Source: Clusia tigrina
Lineage: Eukaryota > Arthropoda > Insecta > Diptera > Clusiidae
NCBI GenBank assembly: GCA_920105625.2
Contig: OV050033.1
Coordinates: 19,984,001-20,048,000 of the forward strand
Length of the DNA stretch: 64,000 nt
Direction: 5' to 3'
Shown: positions 13,473-26,985 of the stretch, piece after piece
How the letters are laid out: each line of letters starts with the position of its first letter
How positions within the stretch are numbered: the stretch's first letter is position 1
Translations under genes and position numbers: made by a program
The notes under the pieces: generated by a model
What the model was told of the DNA's origin: nothing
What the model saw: the letters and a program-made list of their open reading frames with translations, nothing else
Databases searched by the model: none

Positions 13473-16400
13473 TAATTCTCACTCGCCTCCATTATAGGAT
13501 GATGCTCGTTGGAGCTTCCTGTTTTCCCTAAAGTTAATCAACCAATAATGTATTGTACTTTTGTTGAAGCAGTATTTGGAAGTTATTTAAGAACACTTTC
13601 CACAGACTACAACCACATTTACAAAATATTACGATCCCAACAGTTTTATAATATAATCACAGACAAACTCTGAACAAGCAATCTTCGAAATTTCTCCAAT
13701 ATTTGTTATTGGCTGTCCTACTGTTTCAACATGGTAACACGGTCAAATGTGGCTCAACATTATTTTTCGGATTAAAGAGGACATTTGTGTTCAGTATACT
13801 TTGACAAATCAGCATGCAAACACCACAAAAACCCTTTCAAGTCATTCAAGTGTATATAAAAAATCAGTGATCAATTAAAAATATTTATAGGGCACTCTTT
13901 GTTTAGCATCAGAGATTGTTTCTTTTCAAGCTTTCAGTATCGAATCCTGTTGGATGTAGAGAAAATATTTGAATCATGATGAAAATCGAACTAGAAAATC
14001 CGACTAGATCTGAATCTCTCTCAAAAACCTCAATTTTTGATACTGGGTTTTCTACCTTTTCACTTCTCCATGAGTTCACTTGTCCCCACCTACACATTTA
14101 GTGGAACGGAATCACATTTCTAGCTTAAGATATTCAAAGGAATTCCGCCGAGAGGTTTGCTTTAATGTTCATGCTGCACTCAAACAGATAAATATGTGGT
14201 TTTACGAAAACTGTTCTTACGAATTTGTTCATATTCCACAAATCGTACAAGTCCCCAAAGGAAAACGAAACGTAATCATTCGTTCCTCCACAAAAAAACC
14301 GCATATCATCAATAAATGTGGTTTGTTGCATAATCTACAGTTGATTCCACATTTGTGTAAACTTTAATATCACAAAGTGGTGCAAAAACCACACCGAAAA
14401 TGTGTTCTCACCTGTTTGCACCTTGTGGCAGACTTCGTCTTTGCCGCCTTCACCTTCCACCCAAAGATTTCTCTATTAAAATTCAAAAGCTGCTGGAAAT
14501 TTTTGACTATTCTAATTTTAGCGAATTTAATTCGGTTATTTAAAACATTTAATAATTTCGTCCTTCATAAAGGAACTCCAGCAAAGCCACTACCGAAAAT
14601 TGCATCAACCAAACGACCCTAATTAAAGTCCCTGCCAGGCAAAAGGTAAATTTATCGTATATTATCCAAGTAAAGGAGCCACGGTACGGGTAAATATGGT
14701 TTTGCAGCATATCATACGAGTATCATATTAGCTCCAAAGGAGCATACACAATGGGCCAAAGTTAACTAACTTTGCGCTGCAGTGCATCAGAGCTGCTCAC
14801 CACACCACACTCACGACTGCTGTTTGCTCCTGCTGCTCCATCCTACCACATTGACCGTATGTAATTTAGTGTATTTCTATGATAGCACGCCATGCTGGCA
14901 TTGGCTTCCTGGCTGCGGCGAAAAGGCAGCTGTGCTGATACTATTTACACGAAGGTGCACTTGTATTAAAAGGAAGACACACACACACACACAAACACAA
15001 AAGAAGAATTGCATTCGATGTAGGAACACAATAATGACTTTGTCTTTTGTTTAGTGCTCAATGGGAGGGAGTGACAGAGAATGGAGGAGCAGGAAGTGTT
15101 GCAGTGTTTTTGTGTTAACTTGGAACTGTGTAGCAGCGTAGTTCCAAGTCACCGGTAATTTCGGTTTAAGTTTTTACTTTAATTTCCAAATAAGGAATAA
15201 AATTTTGTCTTTCGTGATACCGTATAAAATGAGATACCAAATAAAATGAGATTGCAATTTGGGCACCTTTTGCTGAGGAAATGTATTCACCATGTTACCA
15301 TATACGAGCAGCGCATTAAATTAAAAATGGCATTTGTCAAATTGTGCAGATTTAAATGCACTCTAAAATGGAAATTCACTGCCACAAACAAATTTTCCCT
15401 GAGTAAACATTTTAAAAGGCAGTATGCGACGTAGAGTCCTCATATTATGGCACTTTAATTCATCTTTCATACTGAATATGCACCGGTTTAAGCAAGCTTA
15501 AGTGGGGTATTCAGAAGTATATGCAGATAAGCCATTCTCAGCTACGCCATGCAAATGGACTGGCAGTATCTGACTAATTTGGGTTGAGCTTTGACACAAC
15601 GGGACGAACTTTCATTTTAGCCAAAGACTAATTGTTGATGCTTAGTTGTTTGTTTGCTCTACGGTCGATGCATCTCTCTGTATAATTGAGAATAATAATT
15701 GAAAAGGAGGCAATATTCCTATAAATTTGTTTACTATACAATAATGAAGAGAAATTGCCACTACAATTCATTTTGAGGCAAATTAAACTTAAACTCAACT
15801 ACGGACACAGTGGCGTGTCTTTTATAAACAAGTTCACAGCACTGTCCAAAATAACTTTTCCAACCAATTCATTAAATATGTAAATTAAATGCGCATTTTA
15901 CCTAAGTTTTGTTCATACTGACGTGATTCATTCTTTGGGATGAAATGCAGCTTTATTTAGATTATTTCACCATATAAACAGTTGTCAAATAATATTGCAG
16001 TTTAATGGTTCCAATTCTCATTCAGTTCTCATCTGATTGCTTCCGTAGAAGTGTTGTTTTTTCTGTACACTGCAAGTAACAATAAATTGAGGCTCAAGTT
16101 TCAAGGGGTAGAAATTAGTTTTATATTAATTTCAATTTGCAAACTGTGTATAATAATACTTTAGGTAATTCGGTAAGTTCTGACAAGTAGTCACGAATAG
16201 GAAGCAAATTGGAAGGGTTTGAAATGAAATCTGCATGGAAATCGTTTAAACGAAATTTGTTTTGGGGTGTCAAAGTGTACTACATTTTACTTTAATATCA
16301 GTTTTCCATAATTTCATACAACATTAAAGGATGTTTTTTCTATTAAATAATTCATATTATGAAGAGTATTTATAAATCAAGTAAGAGTTTGAAGGTGGAG

Positions 16401-16640
16401 CTCATTCACATTATTTTTGGGTAAACTGGGCTAACTAGCTGTGTATTTTGCATTGGTAGAGTACCATTAACCCAATCAGGATTGACTAGAATTGGATGAT
16501 TGAAACTTTTCTATTGATATGAATGACAACAAAGTTCCAAAATATCCAAGTCGATGTGAAGACTCCGAGTGTGTAGCAATTAGCATTAAAGAAGAAACCA
16601 ATATTGGATTCTTGATCAGTCTGATAGCGCTAGATGTAAT
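13473..16640. other. Non-coding stretch
   Basis: No gene recognised. A (CA)n tract lies at 14976-14993. Open frames at 14080-14367, 14377-14622 and 14782-15054 have no domain and an ordinary non-coding composition. Confidence 0.45.
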
Positions 16641-16646
16641 CCCTCC

Positions 16647-16722
16647 TATAATCAAGTTACTTTTTGTAGTAGATTTCTATTATACATTATATAATCAAGT
16701 TACTTTTTGTAGTAGATTTCTA
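16647..16722. repeat. 33-bp direct duplication, period 43
   Basis: The block beginning TATAATCAAGTTAC and ending AGTAGATTTCTA occurs identically at 16647-16679 and 16690-16722, separated by 10 bases. Perfect identity implies a recent local duplication. Confidence 0.95.
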
Positions 16723-19700
16723 ATATTCCCCTACAGACAGAACGATTTGTAAACTGAATATAGGAAATATCGCAAGCGAAACAAAAATTTGTCAACCACG
16801 TTAGTTAAAACCTCATTCTATATCATCTTTGCTCGTACACCTGCTACACAAGATTTGAAATGCTTGTGAAGAATTGTTTGCAGTTTGGAAAAACTGCAAG
16901 TCCAGTGCAAATATTTTATGCCATGCAAGCCATAAATTCGGTTCGAAATGCGGGCTTAAAACACACAGACCGATGGAGTACAAAGTCCACAACTGTTCGG
17001 CTCGTGCACAAACACTAATGAAAACTCAAACACACACTCCCGTACAACAACGGCTCCGTTTGGTAGCGAACGATTTTTGAAATTTCAAACAAAATAATAA
17101 TAAGTAATAATTTATAACGGCCAAAAATATGCTACTAACAGCATCAGCGGCAGCGGCAATATGCCTGCAGTCGTGCCTGCCCGAGAGGCAAATAGGTCAA
17201 AAAGCATTCAGCTACATTGATTGCCAGCACAAAGGATTTCCATATGCCAGCCACTATTTTAGCATTAGTATGGGAGCGTGTTTGCGAGTGTGTGTGATTG
17301 CCATTGCGTTTGTGTGTGTGTGTGTGTGTGTGCATGAGTGCGGATTTTAGCTAACTTCCATTGCGTGTAATTTCAATTTTATTAAAAATAATAAATAATG
17401 TTGATTTATATGTGCATATCTGGTGATATTGGCGCATTTGGGAGACCGGTGCAAATGCGAATGCAGCTCGCAGGAGCTCAATGCAAATCAATGTGATTTG
17501 GTGGGGATTCAAATGAATTTCAATTTACCAAATTTAACCAACTCGCTATTTTGACCAATCTCATTTAAATTGCAAATTATAAATTCGGATTCATTATAAT
17601 TTCCGCCCAAAAATATGCAAATTAATTAAAGCACATGTGCAGACCACGATGCAACCGCGATCAACCAACACAGTAATGCATAAACAATTTAATTAACCAT
17701 GTACACAATATAATTAAAAATATGACACAAACCGTGTTGTCGCATGTTGCGATAAAAATGAAAATCTCGCTTAAAGTTTTTGCGCTGCTCAAGTGGCTGA
17801 GAGACTTATTGCAGACGGACGATGCTGCAGAGACAATCCCCAAAACGAAATGATGCATAAAATTCGCAATAAGTTTTCATAAACTGCACGCTACAAAGTG
17901 ATGGTATTGAAAAGGAAGGTATTCTAACTGCGTGTGGCAACGGCTGTTACACCAAAAAGAAGGGTGTGGCAAGTGTGGACAGAATTCGGTATTCTTTGTC
18001 TCTGTCAATTCATGAAGCAATTTTTTCATGTCTGCAGCCGGCAGTTGGAAATATAGTAATAGATAAAAATTTAAAGGATCTTAGCCTATACAGTGTTAGA
18101 ATACAAATGCATTTATAAATTAGAAGGGGCGTGGCAGGTAAACATAAAAATGTATACTTTATCATTATCACTTTATGGGTTGTGTACGAGTATACATGTC
18201 AGTATTTCTAAAGCTGCAGAAGATTTAATTAAATTTGTAAAGAATATTTTGAACTGCGTTGTTTTATGTACAATATCGAACTGAGACTCGTATACTGACA
18301 TAATTTCCTACCTACTCCATTACCACACCTAACGTATCTTCAGATTTATTTAAGATTCACCGCCGAAATGTGACATGAAGCATGAGAATAACACCAACAC
18401 ACACTTTGAGAAAAACGGATGCTGGAACTATTCGTTTACGCCCACAAATCAGTCATTGGCATACGTTGATGTCCCTATAAGATTTATTAATAAATTATAC
18501 ACAGAAGAGTGTCAAAGTTTTTATCGCATATGAGTATAATATTACTGCAATGAGTGTAACATTGACTGCCACGCCCACACACTTATAGCAATCCACATTA
18601 TAATTGCAAACTACCACAATTATTAATATGGATTCTTCGTTGTTCATCCACACGTCCTCTTTATTTCTATGAGTTTCGCTTGATACCTTCCCTTGAAGTG
18701 TAGCGTAGGGTATCCCCGTAGTCGCTTCAACCCGACATCAACTGTCTTTAGTGGTTTTATGTATTTTTTCACGCGCGCTTCATAATGAAACTTAAAATGG
18801 CAAAAAAGTGAAAACAAAAGCAAACAAAACAAAAGAAACCAAAATAAAAACTAAGCAAGCTAAGAAAAGAAAAGAAAAGCACAGCAAACAAACTTACATA
18901 ACCCAAAGTAACGGGAGAGCAGTAGGGACCCCACCGAAGCGAACAATGCAAATGACCAACCAAGTACTGTGAGACGGATGAAAAAAAAGAGACCAACGCC
19001 CTGCGCCACCACCAGCGCATTAAGCAAGCCTTATTTAAATGAGTGTCCTAACCGAGCCAGAATAATTCTTTAATTAGTAGAAACACTGGAAAACAAAAGA
19101 AAATATTTGCACAAGTTGGAGAAAAAAGAGAAGGAATTTAAAACAAGTAGCAAAGAATCAAAGAAAAACACTGCAAGTAATTCGCGAAAGAAAGCGTTGT
19201 CATGCCTTGAAGAGTTGCTTGCTCCTAAAATTATGCTGCAGCAAACTTGCTCAGTGGCTCATTTATATCCTTTCTGCGCTACAATAACAACACGAATAAC
19301 AACAAGCGAAACAAATTAGTAATAATTTCCATGTAATTTCATTGCAGCACGCAGCAGAATGAATGAATGTACGGCTGCGCTGGGTATGGACATGGGGCAC
19401 TGCAGGCGACGTCAAGATTAATGCCATTCGAATTGCATGTTCGGTCGCTTATGCCACGCCACTCCACTTCAATGCCTTCTACATGCTGCCTCATGCCTCA
19501 TGCCTTGTGAGGAGTTAAGCTATGAAGCACTACAAAAAATGTGAGCAGCGTAAAAAACGAAGAGTGAACATATTTGTAGGTATTTTTTTCTTCTGCCGGC
19601 ATTTGTTGTTGTCGCTGCTGCCATTGTGGCTGCTACTACTGCTGATGCTGCTGCTGCTGGAGTTACTTCAACTTTATTGCCGAGCCAGTAAGAGCAGCAC

Positions 19701-21426
19701 ATGTTGTAAGTGCAACGTTATTAATATAAATGCGAACATATACGTATGAGCGCATGCAGCACGAACTTTCTTTTTTGTTGTCCTTCTTTTTGTTGTCAAG
19801 GACTCTGCTGCACTATAAATGCACTTGCAATTGATTGTGATGAAGTTGTTGCTGCACTGTAAGTGATGGCGAAAAATGTCTGTTAAATTTAGCAAAAGTG
19901 TACGAAAGGAATTTTCATAAAAAATCCCCAACTTTATTCAGGCGCGTAGAAATTTTTATTCAAGTCAAAGCAAAAAAGATTGCCATGTACTCGTACCAAG
20001 TGTGTATGGCAAAAAACCCATTACAGCAAATCATACACTCACTGGCAAGCAGGCAGGCGATATTATGTTGAATGACATGTCACACACACACACACACAAA
20101 TACACACAACGCATATATACACTTCCAGGCTGCATAAAATATAAAAGTTCAGCAGCAACTGTCGCTGTTACCGCCAATTTATGATGAATGGCTTTTGAGA
20201 TCGACTGAGGGAACTGCGGGCCGAGCTCCATATTACTGTTGCTACTATCCTTAAACAGCAAATGCTACTAACGGGCTGGGCCGCCAACCCTGCTACAAAT
20301 GCCGTAAATCAAGGGTGTGCAACTCGTGGCACTGAAGTGTTCGTAAAGCAGACCACGTAGTCGTCAGGTTCACGACTAGAAAGAGGGAAATTTTCCTTCT
20401 TTTGTGACACCGTTCTTAATGAAATGACAACTACATCCCTACATATGAGGTACCCATGTAGCTTTCAGACAATATCACATTATTTCTATATATAAATTCT
20501 GACTTATATGACAGCTCAGATATTTAACCATATTCAACGGAAAGGTTTATACTAAATATTGCCACCATCATATAAAATTTTCATAATAAATCTTATAAAG
20601 AGAACAAGTGAGTTGTACAACTCATCGTGCCACTGAAGATTTCACACCCAATTTGGAAGCATTGCTTTTTAGGGGTCACATGTTCGAATATGTCTAATGT
20701 CGTTGATACCTATTCTACATAATTGAAGTCATTAATATATACGGTACTCGGCATACTTCTGCAACATTTTCAAAGCTCCCAGTCTATGCTTAATGAACTT
20801 ATATTCCTACCACAAACTCTATAAGTATACCCTCCATATAAGCAATGCCAGATACAGATTTTAATTGGGTTTGAATCAGTTTGTAACTGATGAAACTAGT
20901 GTAATATAAGAGCGGTGCTCCTGCTCTTTTACCAGATTTTGCTTCATAAGTATTTTGGTCAACTGTTATATTCCCAACTTTCATTATTATAATCGACTAA
21001 ATCGCCTCAGAAAATGTGAATAGAATGATTATCAACCTATCCAGATACCAACAACATACGAAACATATTTGGCATTACAGACATTTCTACAAAGCTAGCC
21101 ATACCTTTACACATGTACTCTTATTCCAAGGTGTTCCAAAGTAAATTTATAATCGACCCCCATATTAACCAGTCTCACTCATCCACTCAAGGAAATTACA
21201 CTTCTAAATAGCCTGGTAGCCTAATTACTGAAATGATTGTTTTTCTCCATGAACTACTGTATCAGACGTTATATTTATGCTACAGTCTCGATGAAGGTCG
21301 AAGTTTGTGATGAACCAAGAAGCATCCTTGTATATAGCAAATCCAAGAACTGTTGGATATATGTGCTTCTTCTTCCTTGCCTGATTAAGTCGCGGATATC
21401 TAATTAACTCTCTCCAAAAGGATATA
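16723..21426. other. Non-coding stretch with microsatellites
   Basis: Contains (GT)n at 17311-17332, a CTG/GCT-rich patch at 19605-19670 and (CA)n at 20081-20098. 18780-18890 is rich in AAAAC/AAAG on the + strand. No conserved coding sequence is visible. Confidence 0.45.
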
Positions 21427-21590
21427 CACTTTCTTGAGTGGCTACTTTCTGGACCCTCTGGGAGATATTCCAGATAAAAAAATTAACTCCACAAACTACC
21501 TCATAAAAAGCTCCAAATGGCTGCACTTCTGAAAGCAAATGGAACCTGTGTCTTATGAGGTGTCACAAAGGGTCAATGATTCTAGAAATT
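21427..21590 (+). mobile_element. Jockey-type non-LTR retrotransposon 3' end (copy 2)
   Basis: Translates as GYFLDPLGDIPDKKINSTNY then LIKSSKWLHF and a stop, matching the last residues of jockey-type ORF2 proteins, where the C-terminus ends in a KFI/KSSKW-like motif. The tail GAACCTGTGTCTTATGAGG and TGTCACAAAGGGTCAAT matches copies 1 and 3. Only this terminal part is present, so the copy is severely 5'-truncated or decayed. Confidence 0.7.
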
Positions 21591-24500
21591 ACTGATATAG
21601 TTTCTCCTTATAAGAATAAATCCATCCTTGTCAAACACAGGTAATGATGCCCAACTGTGAAAGAATATTTAAATCGAAAACTTTTACTTGAACCATGGCA
21701 CGAGGAAACCAAAAGATTGGACATCTGTGGCATACATATTTTAAATTGTTGAATTGTGCGACTAAACACACAAACACACTCCCTCACGCACACACATACA
21801 CACACATTCAAACACACCCAATCACAATTGTTCAAATGTAAAGCGTTTTAGAAAATTATTGCCCCAAATGACTCTAATTGATTCTGTTTACTAGCCCATG
21901 GGGGCAGGCTGGAGACTGACGGCTGGCTGTGTTTTTGCCGGTTGCTTTTTGTTGTGCCTGAAATGGTGTTGATTTATGACGTTTTATCAGTACGCGGTAA
22001 TATCAAATGCGCACTAAATTGACTGGCGTAGCCAATTGCAATTAGTCATGGCGCCCTAGGATGGCGCGAGCTGCACTGAGGGGGGCATCAGTTCAGTAGG
22101 GTTCAAATGGAAATTGGTGTTGTGTTATCTTTGTGGACATGGACATGCTATGATGTACTCGTATGTAAATGTTTGCGGTTTTTGAGTTACTCGTGTGCTG
22201 GAATGAGTGTGGAATGTGTACGTACGGACGGGGAAAACAACCGCTCCTCTAAAATATGGCCAATATATAAACAATATTGCTCTGCCTGTGAGAATACGTA
22301 CATTTTCCACACAAATTTAAAACAGTCACCGCATGCATAATAGTTGTGCGCCCAAAAGCAGACTAACTTTCACACACAATACATTGCTGCAGACGCCGAC
22401 AGTGGCCGTTGCAGCCAAACAGAGAGTTACTTTCACATAACAGCAAAGAGCGCGACCGTAAGAGCGCGTGGAGAAGCAGCTGTTAAGATCATTTTTGTAT
22501 GTTGCGCTCGAACTGTCCTAAGAGCGTATTTCTGTTAAAGGAACATTTACTCTTTGAGCGATGGACTTCTCTTCCAGTTTGCAAGCTGCACACGGTTTCC
22601 TGTTTGACACACATACAGTTCAGTTATTTATGTTTGCTTTGCAGATACGCGTTTCCTTCTTCTTTGCCACTGAATCCTCCCTCACTTGCGTTGTTCCTGC
22701 ATTGCTACAGCAGTGTTTCTGCAAGACGGGGATAGGCTTCACTTACACACAACTTGTTTGACTAGGTCAGGTATTTTGATTTAATTTTGCAACTCTAAAA
22801 CTTTCAGCAAACAACATTTCAGCTTTTCGTGTATGTTTTTCAATAATATGCTGCAAGCACACAGGCATAATTTCCCTTCATGAATGGGCACTACATAAAT
22901 AATCAATGGTGTTTTCCTATCAGGATATCTGAACTAAACAAATTTGTTTTTTAGCCAACATACTCGTAGCAGGCAGGAGGCTTCTGCATTGACCACTCTG
23001 GCAAATGGCAAACACAAATAGCGCTGCATTATTTTAAGAGTTTCTTTGTTTGTGTTGTTCTATGCAAAGTAGCATGTCAACAGCATTAGGGAGACCAATT
23101 GGAGGTCCACCAATACACAGACAGAAGCCGATATACCGGCGCTCGAAGATAAGGTGGGTGGAGCGGGTGCGCAATTGATGCAGTCTACTTAATTAGCTCG
23201 ATATTAAAGTGTGTTGTACAATATTACAAAATGTTGGTATATGCAGCAAAAACAGAGCACACGCACACACAGCTACCCACATAAGGGTACATTCTTGCAT
23301 AAATGGCAAATATGAGAAATATCGCTTTCTTTGTCGAGCGTCCCCCAAACAAACTGCGACAAAGGACGCACTCGTAAGTACTGGTACAATGTTTGTATCA
23401 AGTTCCGGCAGCAAAAGTTCGGCATTTGTTAAAAGTTTGCCAAAGGAATTTTTGCGGCCAAACCAACAGCAACACCAGCAACAGCAACAGCAGCACGAGT
23501 AGCAGCCCAACATGCTGGATAAGTGCATTTCCTCACACACAAATAAACACAGAAGAAACTTGCATGGCACCAGGGTCGGTTTGGCCCTGTTTTCCATACA
23601 ATTTTGTGGGTGCACTTCAACTGCCTTATCTGGATACAGCGGGCTCTCCAAGTGGCGGTGTAGATTAGTGGGTTAAAGGCAAGCGTTTAATAAAGAAATT
23701 GAAACTTGGTTGGTGTCATGGGAGAGAAAGATTAAATTGCACATTTGGGCGTAAATTCCTAGATTGCGAGAACATGGTATTAAGGGGGAGTCAAAAGTTG
23801 TTAAGAAAATTCATTAAAATCAAATTCAATATCTTCGTTACCTGATCTAAAGTATTCTTAGGAACAAATAAACAAAATAATCAAAATCATTGTAATCAAC
23901 ATTTCTTTAGTGAATGTGTTCATTGTCTGCATGAACGTGTAGAATAGAAGAGAAGTGGGGTAGGCCGGAGAACAGCCGAAGAGGGAGGCCTCCAAGCACT
24001 CAGGCATCTAACCCTAGATATATTTGGGGGAAGCGGGAGATAGGGGATTGTGCAAAGGTAGTTACATCTTTTCAAACTTCTTTGACTCTTTTATGAATCT
24101 CAGATTACATGAACGTATTTCTCACTCAAAGCAATGTAAAAATATATTGGAATTAACGTATTCTATTTGGGACTAATGTACAAAATCATTATTTTTGGCA
24201 AATTTTTTAATTTTCATATTTATTAAGGATATTTTATTATTTAAGGAAGTTTCAAACAGTTCTTTAAATATCAAAAATATTCAAGAATTTGATACACAGT
24301 TCCGACAAATTGTTCAATTATAAGAGTAGTTCACTGATCTTAAGAACAACATGTTTTTGTCTGCATGTCTGATAACTAGAAAAGCCGTCCCTTGAAGGTC
24401 TACTGCATCCCTCAATTAAATCTAAGCTTAACTCTAAATAGATGGACTTCGGATTCAAGATCTTGGGATGTAATCGATGCTTTTAGAATACTGCGGTAGA

Positions 24501-26807
24501 GCTGTGCTTAGAATCTTATCAATATTTTGCAAATCTTTTAATCAGGTTTTATCAATGTGCTTCTTAAGATTCTGGTTGTGATTATTGTGTGTTTTAAGTT
24601 ATCGAAATATATGGCGAAACCCCTATAAAATCATATATATCCACACCCAATTTGTCATTGGTGAAACAGGCAATCTTCCCTTGAGCAGTGGCAGAGGATT
24701 CAAAACTTAACTCATAGAAATCGATGATTCACACACATATTTTGAGAGCCACTGAGTCCATCCGGTGACGCTGAGGACGGAAGAATTTAAGAATTAATGT
24801 GTATTATGATAGACGGAAGATTTTTATTAGATCACAGATTATACTCTATAAATATAAGTTTAGAGACCGGCCCCTTTTCTTTCACAGACCTTAAATGATT
24901 ACAACTCACTCACAGAGATGCTGAAAGATTGCAGAATTGTTCTGGAGTCATTCATGTTTGTGGAATAATTGGTTTAAAGGTTGTGGTATATTTGAATTGG
25001 TGTAAGCTTCTGAGTGGGGTTTATTATTTCAAAGTGCACGACTCGAACAACTTTGCATGGCCTCCACAGCCCTGTCTGTAGCCGACCCTGTGCTTACTTA
25101 TATGCTTGCAGGTCCTCGTATGTGATTGTATGCAACATGTACGAGTGTGCTCGGAGATTTACTGCTGCTGGTGGAAGACAAAGAACGCATGGAAATAGCA
25201 GAGAGCAAACGATATGATGCGGCATACCGACGACAAAGACATGCCATGTACGACATGCGAACAACCGGTCAATTCGTTGCGGTGGTGAACTGTGTCATTT
25301 TTAATTTTTGACTCTCTGTGCGGGGGAAAGTGCGTTTGCGTTGTCGTGTGTGTGGGATTCTTACTGTGGAATTTATGCTGCACTGCCGCTATTGCTCTTG
25401 ATTGTGATTACTTTTGTTATCACTGTTTTGAATCTTTTTTATTGTAATTGCTGTTGCCGTTGTTACTGCTGAGGCTGCTTCGGGGCTACGAGTCCAATGG
25501 CTTGCTGCCTTTTGTGCTCTGGAGTGTCGTTGTCGTCGACTTCGTTGTCGATTCATGAATAATTTAAATGTTTCTTCACTTTCATGTGCTTTTGCTTTTT
25601 CTTTCAATTTTTGGAGAGATTCTACACCCACTTCCCCCATCCCAGTGAATTAGTTCGTTTGCGTAAAGTACCCTTTCGCTGGGGCTGTACGTAAATGTCC
25701 TTTGTGCAGGATGTATGCAAAAAATTATTTGAGATATTTGGTATATGCGCATTTACTGCGCTTGCACGGCGCCTACTTCAGAATTAAACTGAAAAGTAGC
25801 ACGTTTTAGGATTTAACGTTAAAACCCCCACCACGCATTCATATGCTGGCACACCGAAACCCCCCTCACACTTGTGAACTGGAACACGTGTGCCTGTCAG
25901 CGGTGGTCGGTGTGGATGTTTTAGGCGTTCACTGCAACGTGCCAACTGATGCTAATCGCATTTAGTGAAGGTACATTCCACGCGGCGGCCGCCCGCACGG
26001 CACGATGCTGCATTTAGGCGTGGCGTTTGTGCTTTTTTCCACTACACAAGCGTAAAACACTCACTGGTACGACCGCCTTAGTTGAGATGTGTAGCGTGGA
26101 TTCATTACACGTGAAAGGACTTTCAGGGAATCAGGTTAAAACTCTGCTGTAGGGTGTGCATTTGCACGCAGTGACCTTGCTTTTCAGCTTTTGATATGTT
26201 GAAGGATATCCGGTGCCGCATGTAGTGCTGATATTGAGTTGACTGTTGACCTTATAAAATTCAACGTGTAGACAGAGACAAAAGAGAGCGAGAGCGGGCA
26301 AGCGATATCACTTCAATGTTTTTGGTTGCTGCATAATTAAGGTCACACGCATAATTAAGACAGGATTCCGCATGTTTTTTGTGAGGCAGTTTAAAGCATA
26401 TAAAATTCTCAATTCTTCCTTGCAGTTACTCTGACTGGCACCTGTGTCGCTTAAACAAGATCTACGCATTTCACATTTAATTTGCAAAATATTCAAATGT
26501 AAAGTGAGAAAATGAAGCATTTTCCATTACGCAGGTGGATGAAGAAAATGATGCTCGCAGTATCGCAGAAAAATCGCCTGATACAGAGATTGAAATTTTA
26601 TTATCATTAAAAAAAGAATGCCAATGAAATCGCAATGCTAAAGAAAGACTATTTCCATTCTCACTGACAATTCTATTGGGCATTTTGTCTCATTATCAAT
26701 GGTAATTTTATATTATTTTCAATTTCAATTTATATCATTGCCAATTTTCGATTTCGTGTACGAAACGGTATCCTTCATTTTACCGTAAAATGGTCACTGT
26801 CCAAAAG
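21591..26807. other. Non-coding stretch
   Basis: No supportable gene. A CACA-rich patch lies at 21765-21815 and a CAG/CAACAG tract at 23466-23500. 23950-24060 is a more GC-rich, purine-rich patch (GGGGTAGGCCGGAG, GAAGAGGGAGGCC) unlike its surroundings; it may be a mobile-element fragment that I cannot assign. Confidence 0.4.
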
Positions 26808-26985
26808 TAGACACCCTTTCCTGGGTGACTACATTCTGGACTCTCTGGGAGACATTGCAAACAAGTAAGTTAGCTCCATGAATTGCATCATAAGAAGCTC
26901 CAAATGGGTGGACTTTTGAAAAGGAATGTGACTTTTGTCTCTGTCGGTATCACAGAGGGTCAATCCTGGCCTAAGTGTGCCTTTT
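26808..26985 (+). mobile_element. Jockey-type non-LTR retrotransposon 3' end (copy 3)
   Basis: Reads FLGDYILDSLGDIANK, a stop, then VSSMNCIIRSSKWVDF and a stop, colinear with copies 1 and 2. The 3' block GGTATCACAGAGGGTCAAT and TGGCCTAAGTGTG matches copy 1. The in-frame stop shows decay. All three + strand copies belong to one family or close relatives. Confidence 0.7.

Noticed and set aside
23193..23651. 152-codon frame on the - strand rich in Cys and Trp
   Set aside because: Its centre is a CAG/CAA repeat tract and no domain or splice pattern is visible.
23950..24060. Possible retroelement fragment (RRGRPPSTQ-like reading)
   Set aside because: The resemblance to LINE C-terminal motifs is too short and no neighbouring motif supports it.
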